DNA from: a virus
IMG/VR virus record: IMGVR_UViG_3300048011_000498
Coordinates: 1 to 38,384 of that record
Length of the DNA: 38,384 bases
Direction: 5' to 3' (one strand)
Positions within the stretch are counted from its first letter, which is position 1. Each line of letters opens with the position of its first letter. Both the position numbers and the translations under genes were made by a program. The notes under the pieces are model-generated. The model had not been told where the DNA came from and ran no database searches. It was given only the letters and a program-made list of their open reading frames with translations. Positions 16,856 to 25,686 of the stretch are shown here, in pieces.

Positions 16856-17376
16856 TCGTGTAATGTAATTTGTAACGTAAGCCTAGGAGTGTATCCAATG
16901 TTAGTAGGCCCGTGTATACATTCAGGATCACTCCATTCGTATAAATCACCTGCTTTATAGTTAGATAACATTTTATCATCATATGCAAATATGTGTCCAG
17001 GCTCCCAGTCTTGTAAGAACATAGTGTATCTTACAAAATTAGTAAGTTCGGTTAAATGCGGATCGACATGCATTGCTTGAAATTCCCCAGGGTATAGTTT
17101 TACAAACCACCAAAACTGATATTTTCTAGTATCTGGTAAATCAGGATACACAAAGTTGTATCCTTCCATTTCTGGTGATCCTGCGTTAAGCTGATGGAAG
17201 AAAAACTTATTATTTGAGTATCCTGGTCTTGCCATTTCTCTAAACTTTTCTAACGTTTCATTGCCTGTCCAGCGATCAGGTTGCCATACTGGAGTCGTCT
17301 CGCCTTGTTTACTGTTTAACATTTCTATAATGTTATTTTCAATAATCCAATCTGCATAATTACCTATATAATTCAT
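16852..17376 (-). CDS. Small AspH-like Fe(II)/2OG oxygenase
   Basis: 174 residues. The N-terminus MNYIGNYADWI is shared with its neighbour at 17378 (MIFIGNYKEWV) and with 21458 (MEYIGNESEWI). Ligands are HVD (H103, D105), then RYTMFLQDWEPGHIF and the distal His in CIHGPTNIG (H155). The segment FVKLYPGEFQAMH matches 21458 nearly residue for residue, so those two are recent paralogues. One base separates it from the upstream gene. Its stop shares TTAA with the convergent kinase-like gene. Hydroxylation of a side chain or sugar is a family expectation; the target is unknown. Confidence 0.7.
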   Translation of the reverse strand: MNYIGNYADWIIENNIIEMLNSKQGETTPVWQPDRWTGNETLEKFREMARPGYSNNKFFFHQLNAGSPEMEGYNFVYPDLPDTRKYQFWWFVKLYPGEFQAMHVDPHLTELTNFVRYTMFLQDWEPGHIFAYDDKMLSNYKAGDLYEWSDPECIHGPTNIGYTPRLTLQITLHD

Positions 17377-17377
17377 T

Positions 17378-17875
17378 TTAATCTCTTTCGTATGTGCTAA
17401 AATGAAAAGTTAATCTTTTGGAATAACTTATATTACATGCACCGTGAATTTCATTTGCGTCAGGATATTGAAAAATATCACCTTTTTTATAATTAGTTAG
17501 TACTTGATCTTTGTATTGAAAGATGTGTCCTGGAACATACTCTTGCATAGCAATCCAATATCTTTTGCACTTTTTAAAACTGTGAGTATGAGGATCAGTG
17601 TGCATAGGCATAAAATTTCCAGGATTCATTTTAATACCCCACCAAATATTATCTAAGTGACTGTCAAATGGTATTGTAATTTCAAACGGAAAAGTGTGTG
17701 ATTCGTAAATGTACCAATACGTGCTAGTTAAGTCATACCCTGCGGAAGTAGCAATTTTAAATTCTTCACTGTCTGGATTAGGTCCACCACCGGGTCTGCT
17801 AGTTCCGTCGTTATTAGACATAAACTCAACATATTCGTCTTTAACCCATTCTTTATAATTACCTATGAAAATCAT
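17378..17875 (-). CDS. Small AspH-like Fe(II)/2OG oxygenase
   Basis: 165 residues. Ligands are HTD (H92, D94) in FMPMHTDPHTHS, then RYWIAMQEYVPGHIF and the distal His in NEIHGACNIS (H144). It shares the IGN start and the GHIF...KKGD core with 16852 and 21458, but lacks ~10 residues of the N-terminal linker. First gene of a two-gene cassette. AGTATATA ends five bases before the ATG and no Shine-Dalgarno is near; an AAGG lies too far upstream to serve. Confidence 0.7.
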   Translation of the reverse strand: MIFIGNYKEWVKDEYVEFMSNNDGTSRPGGGPNPDSEEFKIATSAGYDLTSTYWYIYESHTFPFEITIPFDSHLDNIWWGIKMNPGNFMPMHTDPHTHSFKKCKRYWIAMQEYVPGHIFQYKDQVLTNYKKGDIFQYPDANEIHGACNISYSKRLTFHFSTYERD

Positions 17876-17880
17876 ATTCG

Positions 17881-17888
17881 TATATACT
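17881..17888 (-). promoter_or_regulatory. Late-type octamer AGTATATA, leaderless spacing
   Basis: Minus-strand AGTATATA (weak match to TATAAATA) with five bases to ATG 17875. Confidence 0.4.
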
Positions 17889-17902
17889 ACCTTTCATCAA
17901 CT

Positions 17903-17910
17903 TATAAATA
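17903..17910 (+). promoter_or_regulatory. T4-type late promoter octamer TATAAATA
   Basis: Exact TATAAATA on the plus strand, 41 bases before ATG 17952 of the halogenase cassette; the leader would hold a short GGA/GAG ribosome site. Confidence 0.65.
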
Positions 17911-17951
17911 TTTATTAATACACTATATTATAATTGTGAGAATTGGAACTT

Positions 17952-19532
17952 ATGAAAGAACTTGTAATTGTCGGCGGCGGCACAGCAGGATGGTTTGCAG
18001 CAGGGTGGCTATCAAAACAACACAAAGATATAAACATTACAGTTATTGAATCTCCTGACATTCCAAAAATTGGTGTAGGCGAAAGTGTCACTCCGCATGT
18101 GGCATTATTTTTTGATTATCTTGATCTTCCGTGGCAACAGTGGATGTATGAAACCGGAGCAATATACAAGTATGCTAATAAATTTGTTGACTGGAAAACT
18201 GGTAACGGAGAATACGAATATTTCAGTTTTGCACCTAATGTTGATGCTAAGTTTATGCATAAAGATACAAGTCAGCCTATGTCTAAAGAAGATTGGCATG
18301 TAGACTTATCTAGAACTAGACTCACAGACTTAATTTTAGATCTTAATACTAGCAAAGACTTTTCACGCTTTGATCAGTATTTTGATAGTCAGTATCATTA
18401 TATGGAAAAAAATACTGCACCGTATATTGGAAAAGAATATCTTTTGAATCCATTGTTTAGTTGGAGTCAACATATAAATGCAGACTTAGCATCTGACTTT
18501 ATAAGAGACAATATTGCATTGCCTAACGGTGTAACACATATAAAAGATAAAGTTGTCGATGTTGTATTTGAAAACGAAACAGTAAAGTCTTTAATTTTAG
18601 AATCTGGAAAAACTATAACTGCTAATTTTTATTTAGATGCTTCTGGTTTTAATCGTGTACTTATTTCTAAATTAGGATGGAAAGAAAAGTTGTATGAAGA
18701 TAATCCTGTTGACAGCGCCTGGGTGTGTCAACTAGATTATAATGATCCTGAAAATGAGATGGTTAATTACACACAAAGTATTGCTAAAAAACATGGCTGG
18801 TTATTTAAAATAGGGTTGTATCATCGAATGGGTACAGGCTATTGCTTTAGTTCTCAGCATGTAAGTGACGACCAAGCGTTGACAGAATATTTAGAAATGA
18901 TCGGGCCAAATGCGCTCCGAAAAGAACCTCGTTTAATTAAATGGAAACCATCTAGGCTAGAACAAACTGCAAAGGGCAATGTTGCAGCAATTGGTCTTAG
19001 CTCCGGATTTGTTGAGCCAATGGAAGCAAATGCATTATATATAATAATTAACAGCATACAATTATTTTCAAAATCTCTCAAAAGTTCAGACTTTACAGAA
19101 CTAAATGAAAAAATGGCATATGCATTAGATGATATTGCAGATTTTATTAAGGTGCACTATTCTTTAAGTCAGCGTACTGATTCTAATTTTTGGTTAGATA
19201 TGCAACAGCAGGGAATAAAGAACAATCATAAAGATCTTATGTATGAAAAATACATAAACGATAAAAATTTGATGATTAATTCTATTAGTGGATATACTAT
19301 GTTTCCAGATTATATGTGGGCCCAATTAGCACACGCCTGGGATATTGACACTAAAAAATGGTATAAACCGCCTACAGAATTAGATTTAAAACTTACTAAA
19401 ATTAATTTAGAAGCACAGGAAGCAAAACATAATTTAGTAAGTTCTGTTTCAAAAAATAATTATCAATGGTTAAAAGAAAATATATTTAACAATTTAACAT
19501 ATAGCGAATGGAGTAGTAAACGAGGATTATAA
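17952..19532 (+). CDS. Flavin-dependent (tryptophan-type) halogenase-like protein
   Basis: 526 residues from ATG 17952 (an in-frame TTG lies nine bases earlier). FAD loop GGGTAGW (8-14), GVGES (about 41-45), the GAIYK segment carrying the Lys (K73) that matches the conserved catalytic Lys of flavin halogenases, and SSGFVEPMEA with the Glu (E355) of the active site. The WxWxIP motif of known chlorinases and brominases is changed to WLFKIG (283-288), so halide use is uncertain. Family members need reduced FAD from a partner reductase; none is seen here, so the host would supply it. Heads a cassette with an SDR, a methyltransferase and an AspH-like oxygenase. Confidence 0.85.
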   Translation: MKELVIVGGGTAGWFAAGWLSKQHKDINITVIESPDIPKIGVGESVTPHVALFFDYLDLPWQQWMYETGAIYKYANKFVDWKTGNGEYEYFSFAPNVDAKFMHKDTSQPMSKEDWHVDLSRTRLTDLILDLNTSKDFSRFDQYFDSQYHYMEKNTAPYIGKEYLLNPLFSWSQHINADLASDFIRDNIALPNGVTHIKDKVVDVVFENETVKSLILESGKTITANFYLDASGFNRVLISKLGWKEKLYEDNPVDSAWVCQLDYNDPENEMVNYTQSIAKKHGWLFKIGLYHRMGTGYCFSSQHVSDDQALTEYLEMIGPNALRKEPRLIKWKPSRLEQTAKGNVAAIGLSSGFVEPMEANALYIIINSIQLFSKSLKSSDFTELNEKMAYALDDIADFIKVHYSLSQRTDSNFWLDMQQQGIKNNHKDLMYEKYINDKNLMINSISGYTMFPDYMWAQLAHAWDIDTKKWYKPPTELDLKLTKINLEAQEAKHNLVSSVSKNNYQWLKENIFNNLTYSEWSSKRGL

Positions 19533-20099
19533 ATGAAAATAGGAATAACAGGTCATACACAGGGGTTCGGAAAGTCTTTATATGATGTTTTTAACTCTCA
19601 AAAACATGATACTTTAGGATTTAGCAGAAGTAACGGGTTTGATATTGGAAACAAATTAGTTAGAAAGAAAATTATTAACGAAATAAAAGACATTGATGTT
19701 TTTATTAATAATGCATATGATCCTCAAGGCCAGTTAGACATTCTTGAAGAAGTTTTAAGCTGCTGGTCCGGTACAGAAAAGATTGTTGTAAACGTTTCGA
19801 GTATAATAGTAAATAAGGAAATTCCCTATTTTGAAGGAGAGTTAGCGGTATACAGAGAATCAAAAATTAAATTAAACAATATAATAAAAAATTATAAAGG
19901 TTCTGTAAAAATAATAAATATTATACCGAGCTTAATGAATACTAACTTTGATATTATACCTATTAACTTTGATAGATCTAATAGTATTGATACAGATGCT
20001 CTTGCAGAATTGATATATACTATGATTAAACATCATAACAACTTTTTTATAAAGGAAATAATTGTAGATAACAATGGAACATTTAAAAGTAACCTCTAA
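19533..20099 (+). CDS. Short-chain dehydrogenase/reductase (SDR)
   Basis: 188 residues with the SDR cofactor loop TGHTQGFG (6-13), FINNAYD (58-64, the NNAG equivalent), a catalytic Ser region (NVSS, 87-90) and YRESK (Y107, K111). It is shorter than most classical SDRs (about 250 residues), having lost part of the substrate-binding C-terminus. It begins directly after the halogenase stop, with GAGG seven bases before the ATG. NAD(P)-dependent oxidation or reduction of the cassette's substrate is likely; the substrate is unknown. The last 26 bases overlap the methyltransferase start. Confidence 0.8.
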   Translation: MKIGITGHTQGFGKSLYDVFNSQKHDTLGFSRSNGFDIGNKLVRKKIINEIKDIDVFINNAYDPQGQLDILEEVLSCWSGTEKIVVNVSSIIVNKEIPYFEGELAVYRESKIKLNNIIKNYKGSVKIINIIPSLMNTNFDIIPINFDRSNSIDTDALAELIYTMIKHHNNFFIKEIIVDNNGTFKSNL

Positions 20100-20838
20100 T
20101 AAAGGCGATCTCAATGTCAGTTGGTACAATAAAGATAAGTTAGCCTGGTATGCTACTCAACAAGGCGGCTGTTATTTTGCAGATCTTAAAGATACTAACT
20201 GGAAATCACCAGATAAATTTATACCAATACATGATGCGAATTTTCATAATTGGCATCAAGAACAATGGCGGCAGAGAGAAGAAATGTCTGTATTCGATAT
20301 ACCGGATGGTGCAAAAATTATTGATATTGGCTCTGGTGCGTCAGTTATTGATTTATTATTATATTCTTATATCCCAAATTCTATTTTTTATTTAATTGAT
20401 AAAGAGGACGAATGGCCGAATTCTGTTCATCCTTTAGATGTTGTATACACTGAATACCATCCGTTTTATCATTCGTGGAATACAGTTTTAGATGCAATCA
20501 CTACTTCGAAGTTTGATTCTGATAGATTTAATTTTCTTAGCCCAGATAACAATTTTCCAGAAGATGTAGATTTAATTATGTCGTCGTTTTCCTATTGTTT
20601 TCATTATCCTAAGGATCAGTACTGGGAGAAAATTTTAAATTCTCTTAAAAAAGGCGGCAACTTATTTTTAGATGTAAGATTGCTACCTGATAGAAATATA
20701 ATTGAAGAAATAAGTGAAGACTTAAAAAGTAAGCCAACGATGATTAAAATTCCTACTCTATCTAATTATTTAGATAGCCCTCCTAATGTAGAATTAGATA
20801 CAGTTGCTTATCGTTGTTTATGGAAGAAAAATACTTAA
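20074..20838 (+). CDS. Class I SAM methyltransferase-like protein
   Basis: 254 residues. A strand-1/glycine loop KIIDIGSGASVIDLLL begins near residue 81; an acidic strand-2 end (FYLIDKEDEW) and a strand-4 VDLIMSSFSYCFHYPKD followed by LKKGGNLFLDVR complete the core. The first ~75 residues (Trp- and His-rich, HNWHQEQWRQ) are unassigned. The ATG used overlaps the SDR by 26 bases without an obvious ribosome site, so a slightly different start is possible. Third gene of the halogenase cassette. Confidence 0.72.
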   Translation: MEHLKVTSNKGDLNVSWYNKDKLAWYATQQGGCYFADLKDTNWKSPDKFIPIHDANFHNWHQEQWRQREEMSVFDIPDGAKIIDIGSGASVIDLLLYSYIPNSIFYLIDKEDEWPNSVHPLDVVYTEYHPFYHSWNTVLDAITTSKFDSDRFNFLSPDNNFPEDVDLIMSSFSYCFHYPKDQYWEKILNSLKKGGNLFLDVRLLPDRNIIEEISEDLKSKPTMIKIPTLSNYLDSPPNVELDTVAYRCLWKKNT

Positions 20839-20839
20839 A

Positions 20840-20847
20840 CATAAATA
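20840..20847 (+). promoter_or_regulatory. Late-type promoter octamer CATAAATA
   Basis: CATAAATA, one base from TATAAATA, 26 bases upstream of ATG 20874, which has AAAGG as ribosome site. Confidence 0.5.
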
Positions 20848-20873
20848 TTAATTAAACATGCAAAGGTTAAAAA

Positions 20874-21461
20874 ATGAATAAATTTGATCCCTCAATATTA
20901 AGATTACAAGATAGCAGTTATGTAGGCCAATATGAAAAAACAGATTGGAGTGATATAATTGAACAACTTGATACTACTACTAAACCTCTTACTGTGCATC
21001 AAAATACACCGGCATATGAAGATCAATGGGATAGTAATCCGTTATACCAACAAATGTATTCGTCATGGGTAGAAAATAGTTTTAATCCTGACAGTATTAA
21101 GTGGCGTAGTTTTTATCCAGGAGTACACTTTGACAAATTAGTAGTCGATGCAATGGCATCTCATTTAGAATTAGATACTGTTCACAGTTGTTGGATTAGT
21201 CGTATTGATCCGGGATTTTTTGCACCATTACATTGTGATCCGTTTGTTGACGATATTCATGATACAGAAAAGGGCGAACTTAAACGTTATGCAATTTTTA
21301 TAACCCCTTCGGAATTAGGACACATCTTTATAATAGGCCAAGACCATTTATACAATTTTCCAGTAGGTACTATTATTAAATGGAACAATCCTAATGAGTT
21401 ACACATTGGTATTAACGGAAGTATGAAGACCAAATATATGGTTAATATTTTAGGTTATTAA
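20874..21461 (+). CDS. Small AspH-like Fe(II)/2OG oxygenase
   Basis: 195 residues. Ligands are HCD (H120, D122) in FFAPLHCDPF, then RYAIFITPSELGHIF and the distal His in NELHIGIN (H177). It ends NILGY. It is most like the protein at 15586 (same WISRIDPG/WISKVDPG stretch and the E-L/I-K-R-Y core). It has its own late-type octamer (20840) and an AAAGG seven bases before the ATG. Its stop shares TTAA with the convergent paralogue at 21458. Confidence 0.72.
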   Translation: MNKFDPSILRLQDSSYVGQYEKTDWSDIIEQLDTTTKPLTVHQNTPAYEDQWDSNPLYQQMYSSWVENSFNPDSIKWRSFYPGVHFDKLVVDAMASHLELDTVHSCWISRIDPGFFAPLHCDPFVDDIHDTEKGELKRYAIFITPSELGHIFIIGQDHLYNFPVGTIIKWNNPNELHIGINGSMKTKYMVNILGY

Positions 21462-22051
21462 CTAGCTTTGTCATACATAACTAGTTGTAAAGTATATCTA
21501 GGCTTAAAACTAATATTTATAACACCATGAAGTGTTTCTGGATTATTCCATTCATAAAGGTCTCCTTTTTTATAGTTTACACTTAGATTATCGTCGTATA
21601 TAAAGGCATGTCCAGGATGGTAATCTTGTAAAAACATTGTATATCGTTTTGGATTTGTTAGCTTTTTTGCACTAGCAACATTTGTAAATTCTGGATCATC
21701 GTGTGCTACCCCTAACAAAATTGCATCGTAGTGCATGAACTGAAATTCGCCAGGATTTAATTTAGTAAACCACCAAACAATAGATGCCTGTGATGGTATA
21801 AGATTGGGTAAGGTAAAATTAAAATTTTCCATGCAATCAGTTTGACTATAAAAAACATGGAAAAAATTATTTGGTATTGTATCGCCGTAATAGTTTTGCC
21901 CAGCAACACCGACTTCTTCTAATAACGGATGCCCTCGAAATCTATTACGATCCCATACCGGAAGTTTACTACCAGTATTATTTGTTAACAGTGACATTAA
22001 TTCGTCAGATATCCACTCCGATTCGTTGCCTATATATTCCATATTAATCAT
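21458..22051 (-). CDS. Small AspH-like Fe(II)/2OG oxygenase
   Basis: 197 residues. Ligands are HYD (H107, D109), with a ~20-residue insertion (VAHDDPEFTNVASAKK) before RYTMFLQDYHPGHAF; distal His in ETLHGVINIS (H175). GGAGA seven bases upstream supports ATG 22051, although paralogues begin at the equivalent of ATG 22042 (MEYIGN). It overlaps the upstream gene by 8 bases. Close paralogue of 16852, now on a different cassette, which suggests copying or shuffling inside the island. Confidence 0.72.
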   Translation of the reverse strand: MINMEYIGNESEWISDELMSLLTNNTGSKLPVWDRNRFRGHPLLEEVGVAGQNYYGDTIPNNFFHVFYSQTDCMENFNFTLPNLIPSQASIVWWFTKLNPGEFQFMHYDAILLGVAHDDPEFTNVASAKKLTNPKRYTMFLQDYHPGHAFIYDDNLSVNYKKGDLYEWNNPETLHGVINISFKPRYTLQLVMYDKAS

Positions 22052-22682
22052 TTAAATCTCTCCAATCAAATACGCTGTCTAATGTATCGTAATATTCTCG
22101 TTCTCTAAATCGTATAACAAGCACTTTTCTAGTTTTGTTGTTACTAGAGTTATCAACTCTATGATATATGTTTGATTTAATAAATGTAGGTTGGTCCATT
22201 ACAGTACTGCCGATAGGTTCAGGCTCATATCCGTCTTTAACAAAAGAAACAAAAAATTTATAGGGAAATTGAGCTCGTTCGTAGTAATGTATATTTTCCA
22301 TATCGTCGGGAACACTATCATTTGAATACCAATAGTTTATCGAATCTGTAGAATTTTCTATCGGAATGATTAATACATATTGATGAGATATACACATATC
22401 GCTAGGCACTTTGCCGTTGTCTTTTCTAAGCCCATCAATGTGTATTTTTGTTTTTTCGTTTGGTGGAATAAAATATACACTGACTTCGTTTACTTCTAGT
22501 TGTGCTCTAGGCAGTAAAAAACTTTTAGCCACTGGTAGTGAATCTAATGGTACGTGTATAAAAAAATCACCTCCTAGTCCGTCTAGTACGTTTGGGTTAG
22601 TTTCGAAATAGTCTAAAACTTCATTTTGTATCTGTGGCAGTTCTTGAATTTTAATCTTTTGGTATAAAGTATTTTTATCCAT
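22044..22682 (-). CDS. Fe(II)/2OG oxygenase-like protein
   Basis: 212 residues with a HID pair (H81, D83) in KTKIHIDGLRK, a strand QYVLIIPIENSTDSINYWY, the distal His in NIYHRVDNSS (H174) and a candidate 2OG Arg (R191) in KVLVIRF. The layout fits a double-stranded beta-helix hydroxylase but not the small AspH-like group of this window. It overlaps the next gene by 8 bases and starts directly after the stop of the upstream gene, in a five-gene minus cassette. Confidence 0.62.
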   Translation of the reverse strand: MDKNTLYQKIKIQELPQIQNEVLDYFETNPNVLDGLGGDFFIHVPLDSLPVAKSFLLPRAQLEVNEVSVYFIPPNEKTKIHIDGLRKDNGKVPSDMCISHQYVLIIPIENSTDSINYWYSNDSVPDDMENIHYYERAQFPYKFFVSFVKDGYEPEPIGSTVMDQPTFIKSNIYHRVDNSSNNKTRKVLVIRFREREYYDTLDSVFDWRDLND

Positions 22683-23492
22683 TTAATATTCTCCTAAATG
22701 ATCAACTCCGAGTGTTTTACGGAATTCGTCTGTAAATTCACCGTCTACTCGTAGTGCATAGCTTTGTTCCATTATGCGATCTCCGCCGTGCCAGTCTTGA
22801 TCGTTCCACCAAGCTGCTCGAGTATTAAGATATGTTTTGTTTTTAGTTTCCGGATCCCATATATAAAACGGTTTTTTGGTATTAGGACGAATGTGTATAA
22901 ATTCGTTTTTATGCGGAAAGCTTTCGTTCATGCCATTCTTAGCATCTAAGTCTCTGTGCTCAAAAGGAATACCGTCTGCATCACAATGGAAGAAAATAAC
23001 TCTACCGATGTGTTTGAATATGTTTTGATTGATTAAATTTTCAACCCAATTAACTGTTTCAGGAAAATATTGTGCTTCTTCAGTTAACTTTCGTTCTGCC
23101 GTTCTGTCGTCCCAACTGCCTTCTTCCCAAAGGAAATAATAAATGTAAGGATCGTATGCCCCCATTGCCATTTTTAGAAAACGAGTAAAAATATTACGCT
23201 GTTTATAATCACTAAAGTCTTGTGGCATAATTTTAGCTCCAGCTTGTTTAATTGGATCTTCATCAGGTAGCTGCTGCCATTCTTCTAGTGCTTGATATAT
23301 AGGTTTCCAATTATGAATATAGCTCATGTCTTCAAATGTAAATCCCGGAGTCATCCAAGTTGCTTCTTTTGCATATTCTCTTGCTAATGCGAAGCCTGTT
23401 ATAATTTCAGGCTGTAATTTTTCAAATCCGTCCATATCGATATATTGTTCCATATCAAAATACGGTATTCCGTCAATTCCTCTATTTGCCAT
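22683..23492 (-). CDS. Fe(II)/2OG oxygenase-like protein with long N-terminal region
   Basis: 269 residues. The first ~165 are helical and Trp/Tyr-rich with no domain I recognise. A compact oxygenase-like core follows: HRD (H179, D181) in GIPFEHRDLDA, EFIHIRPNTKKPFYIWD, and the distal His in QDWHGGDR (H235) with SYALRVDGEF (R248). Likely a hydroxylase of the same broad fold, more divergent than its neighbours. It overlaps the Tes-like radical SAM gene by 11 bases. Confidence 0.58.
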   Translation of the reverse strand: MANRGIDGIPYFDMEQYIDMDGFEKLQPEIITGFALAREYAKEATWMTPGFTFEDMSYIHNWKPIYQALEEWQQLPDEDPIKQAGAKIMPQDFSDYKQRNIFTRFLKMAMGAYDPYIYYFLWEEGSWDDRTAERKLTEEAQYFPETVNWVENLINQNIFKHIGRVIFFHCDADGIPFEHRDLDAKNGMNESFPHKNEFIHIRPNTKKPFYIWDPETKNKTYLNTRAAWWNDQDWHGGDRIMEQSYALRVDGEFTDEFRKTLGVDHLGEY

Positions 23493-24540
23493 AATTGTCT
23501 ATCCATTCCTTTGGTATTGTATCTAGTAGTGGTAGTTTTTTATTAATTGCTCCGTCTCTAAGAAGTACTTGATGCACTAACGGACTTGGGGGCTTCCCAG
23601 GTAATATGTCTGCAATTGCCTCTGTCTGTACTTCACTTAGATCTAGTGTTTCTGCACTTGGCCACTGTATAATTTTAGTAGCCAGACCGTTGATTCTTAC
23701 TGGATAATGTGCTCGATTACCGGATTCAGGTTCTCTTTCAAAAGTATATCCTTTAGATTTACAAATTTCTTCTGTAGCATTAAGTAAATCACTTAAAAAC
23801 ACTTGTTCGTTGTCTTCTGGAGACCTTCCAATATCTACACCACAACGAATCCTAAACTGGTTACAATACTTAGTACCAAAACTAATAAGTTCATCAACAC
23901 AATCTTCTAGTTGTGTAAGATTTAACAAGGTGTATGAAATATTTTTAATTGGAAGATTATACTTCATCATATTTTTTATACCTTGCATTTGTTTCTTTCG
24001 TACTACAGGCCCTTGGTAGTCTGTGTGATTTAACCCAATAGTCCACATAAGATCTTGTATACCTTCAAACTTTTTTGCATAGTCTTCTTTGTGCATATTA
24101 ACGCCGTTAGTTAATACCATTATGGTACGTTTCTTTCCGGGAAGATTGTGTATACGGTTTATAATTTCAGGTAGGTCTTGTCTTACTGTAGGTTCAGCTC
24201 CTACAAGTGCAACAGGATATCCGTCATCAGGCCAGGATTGAATTTTATCAAGCATAGTTTCGATTGCAGGATCAGTTGATTTATTATCAGGCATTTGGTA
24301 ACAATGCGGACAAGTTAAGTTGCATCTATTAGTAATTTCTATAAAATAGCTTTGTAATGCATGTCTATGGTAAACATAATTGTTATAAAACTCTGCATCT
24401 AGTTCTACTAGATGTGTTGATTCTCCGTGCTCCGGACACGTTTTAGTTAACCAAATGCTATTGTTTTTTTCGAATCGAGTTGCCGAAACGTGTCTATAAC
24501 AATGGTGACATATCGACAATGTATTTTTGATATTATTCAT
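23482..24540 (-). CDS. Tes/MJ0619-like radical SAM protein
   Basis: 352 residues. An N-terminal metal site CHHC (C11, C14) and TCPEHGE (C35, H38) precedes the core CNLTCPHC (C73, C77, C80). This N-terminal Cys/CPEHG arrangement, followed by a LVELDAEFY-type link, is the layout of archaeal MJ0619 and of tetraether lipid synthase (Tes) relatives. The SAM loop is GAEP in place of GGEP. Paralogues are at 24540 and 27054. Family resemblance is by motif; lipid chemistry is not shown. Starts at TAATG with the upstream paralogue. Confidence 0.8.
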   Translation of the reverse strand: MNNIKNTLSICHHCYRHVSATRFEKNNSIWLTKTCPEHGESTHLVELDAEFYNNYVYHRHALQSYFIEITNRCNLTCPHCYQMPDNKSTDPAIETMLDKIQSWPDDGYPVALVGAEPTVRQDLPEIINRIHNLPGKKRTIMVLTNGVNMHKEDYAKKFEGIQDLMWTIGLNHTDYQGPVVRKKQMQGIKNMMKYNLPIKNISYTLLNLTQLEDCVDELISFGTKYCNQFRIRCGVDIGRSPEDNEQVFLSDLLNATEEICKSKGYTFEREPESGNRAHYPVRINGLATKIIQWPSAETLDLSEVQTEAIADILPGKPPSPLVHQVLLRDGAINKKLPLLDTIPKEWIDNYGK

Positions 24541-25679
24541 TACTTAATATCCTTGGGTCGTTTTCTAGGATCGTTAATAGTGTAATCAAACTCGGTAAAT
24601 TCAACAGGCCCAGACCAGTTTGTTTTCCAGTGACTAGAACCAATTTCATCTACTGATTTTATATGATAAAACTCTGGAGTTAAATCGAGCCTTTTTTGGT
24701 TATTGTTTATAAATGCATCTCTAAGAATAACTTGATGTACAAAGTTAGTAATAGGACCGTCCTGAAAGTTAGCCCATGGCCCAGTATTAAGTTCTTCCAT
24801 ATCGATATTACGAACATCGGGCCATTGTATAATTCTTAAGGTAACTCCTCTCCAGTTATACATTACATGATATGGATTATCGTCATACGGAGTTGCTATT
24901 AATTCGTCTCCGACAATTGATCGAATCTTTGCTAACGTTTTACTTAAAAAATTTCTATTCTGGTCACTACTTCTACCAATAAAACTTCCAAGTCTAATTC
25001 TTACTAATTTAACGCCTTGCGTAGCAACTTTTTCTATTTCCTCTAATATTTCCGGAATGTGGTCAAGATTTTCAATAGTGTAACCAAAATCGTCTAATGT
25101 TCCAGTTGCTTCTAAGATATTGTTAATTCCTCTTAGTTGCTTTTTGTGTACTTTTTCTCCTTGATATGACCAATGATTAAGTCCAATTGCCGCAGTAATA
25201 TTACGTCCTTCCATTAGACGTTTTGTAAACTTCATATCTGCAAATCTTAATCCGTTTGTAAGCAGTCTAGTTTGACCATATTTTTCTGCTAGTGCATGTG
25301 CTAGAGGAATAATATCATTATACAGTGTACATTCAGCACCTGCTATCATAGGCATATGCCAATCTGGGTAAGTATCTACTTGCGACAACACAGTTTGTAA
25401 CGGCTCGTCTATATATTTGTTATCGGGTAATTGATAGCAATGGGGACAATTGAGCTGACATTTATTAGTTGCTTCGAACATTAATGCTCGGATATTGCCT
25501 GTTTTTTGTTTGGTTATTCCGTAGTAAAATTGTGCATCGATTTCAACAAGTTCTTTTTGTTCCCCATGATCTTGACATTTTTTAGTTAACCATATTTTAT
25601 CTTCATCTTCGTAGACAATGGCAGGCACGTGCCTATAGCAATGATTACAGAGACTAATTGTATCGTGAATGAACTTCAT
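24540..25679 (-). CDS. Tes/MJ0619-like radical SAM protein
   Basis: 379 residues from ATG 25679. N-terminal CNHC (C11, C14) and KCQDHGE (C35, H38), core CQLNCPHC (C74, C78, C81), and the SAM loop is GAEC, losing the Pro of GGEP. An extended C-terminus (about 30 residues, Trp- and charge-rich) is absent from the two paralogues. GGTAAATA lies five bases before the ATG and there is no Shine-Dalgarno; an upstream in-frame ATG at 25712 lies beyond that octamer and reads promoter DNA, so it was not used. First gene of a five-gene minus cassette. Confidence 0.8.
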   Translation of the reverse strand: MKFIHDTISLCNHCYRHVPAIVYEDEDKIWLTKKCQDHGEQKELVEIDAQFYYGITKQKTGNIRALMFEATNKCQLNCPHCYQLPDNKYIDEPLQTVLSQVDTYPDWHMPMIAGAECTLYNDIIPLAHALAEKYGQTRLLTNGLRFADMKFTKRLMEGRNITAAIGLNHWSYQGEKVHKKQLRGINNILEATGTLDDFGYTIENLDHIPEILEEIEKVATQGVKLVRIRLGSFIGRSSDQNRNFLSKTLAKIRSIVGDELIATPYDDNPYHVMYNWRGVTLRIIQWPDVRNIDMEELNTGPWANFQDGPITNFVHQVILRDAFINNNQKRLDLTPEFYHIKSVDEIGSSHWKTNWSGPVEFTEFDYTINDPRKRPKDIK

Positions 25680-25686
25680 ATAAATA
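25679..25686 (+). promoter_or_regulatory. T4-type late promoter octamer TATAAATA
   Basis: Exact TATAAATA on the plus strand, 19 bases before ATG 25706; it overlaps the minus-strand start codon. A second octamer nearer the ATG lies at 25693. Confidence 0.45.

Noticed and set aside
20858-20881. Seven-codon frame MQRLKNE before the gene at 20874
   Set aside because: It overlaps the ribosome site and start of the real gene and shows no attenuator hairpin; probably chance.
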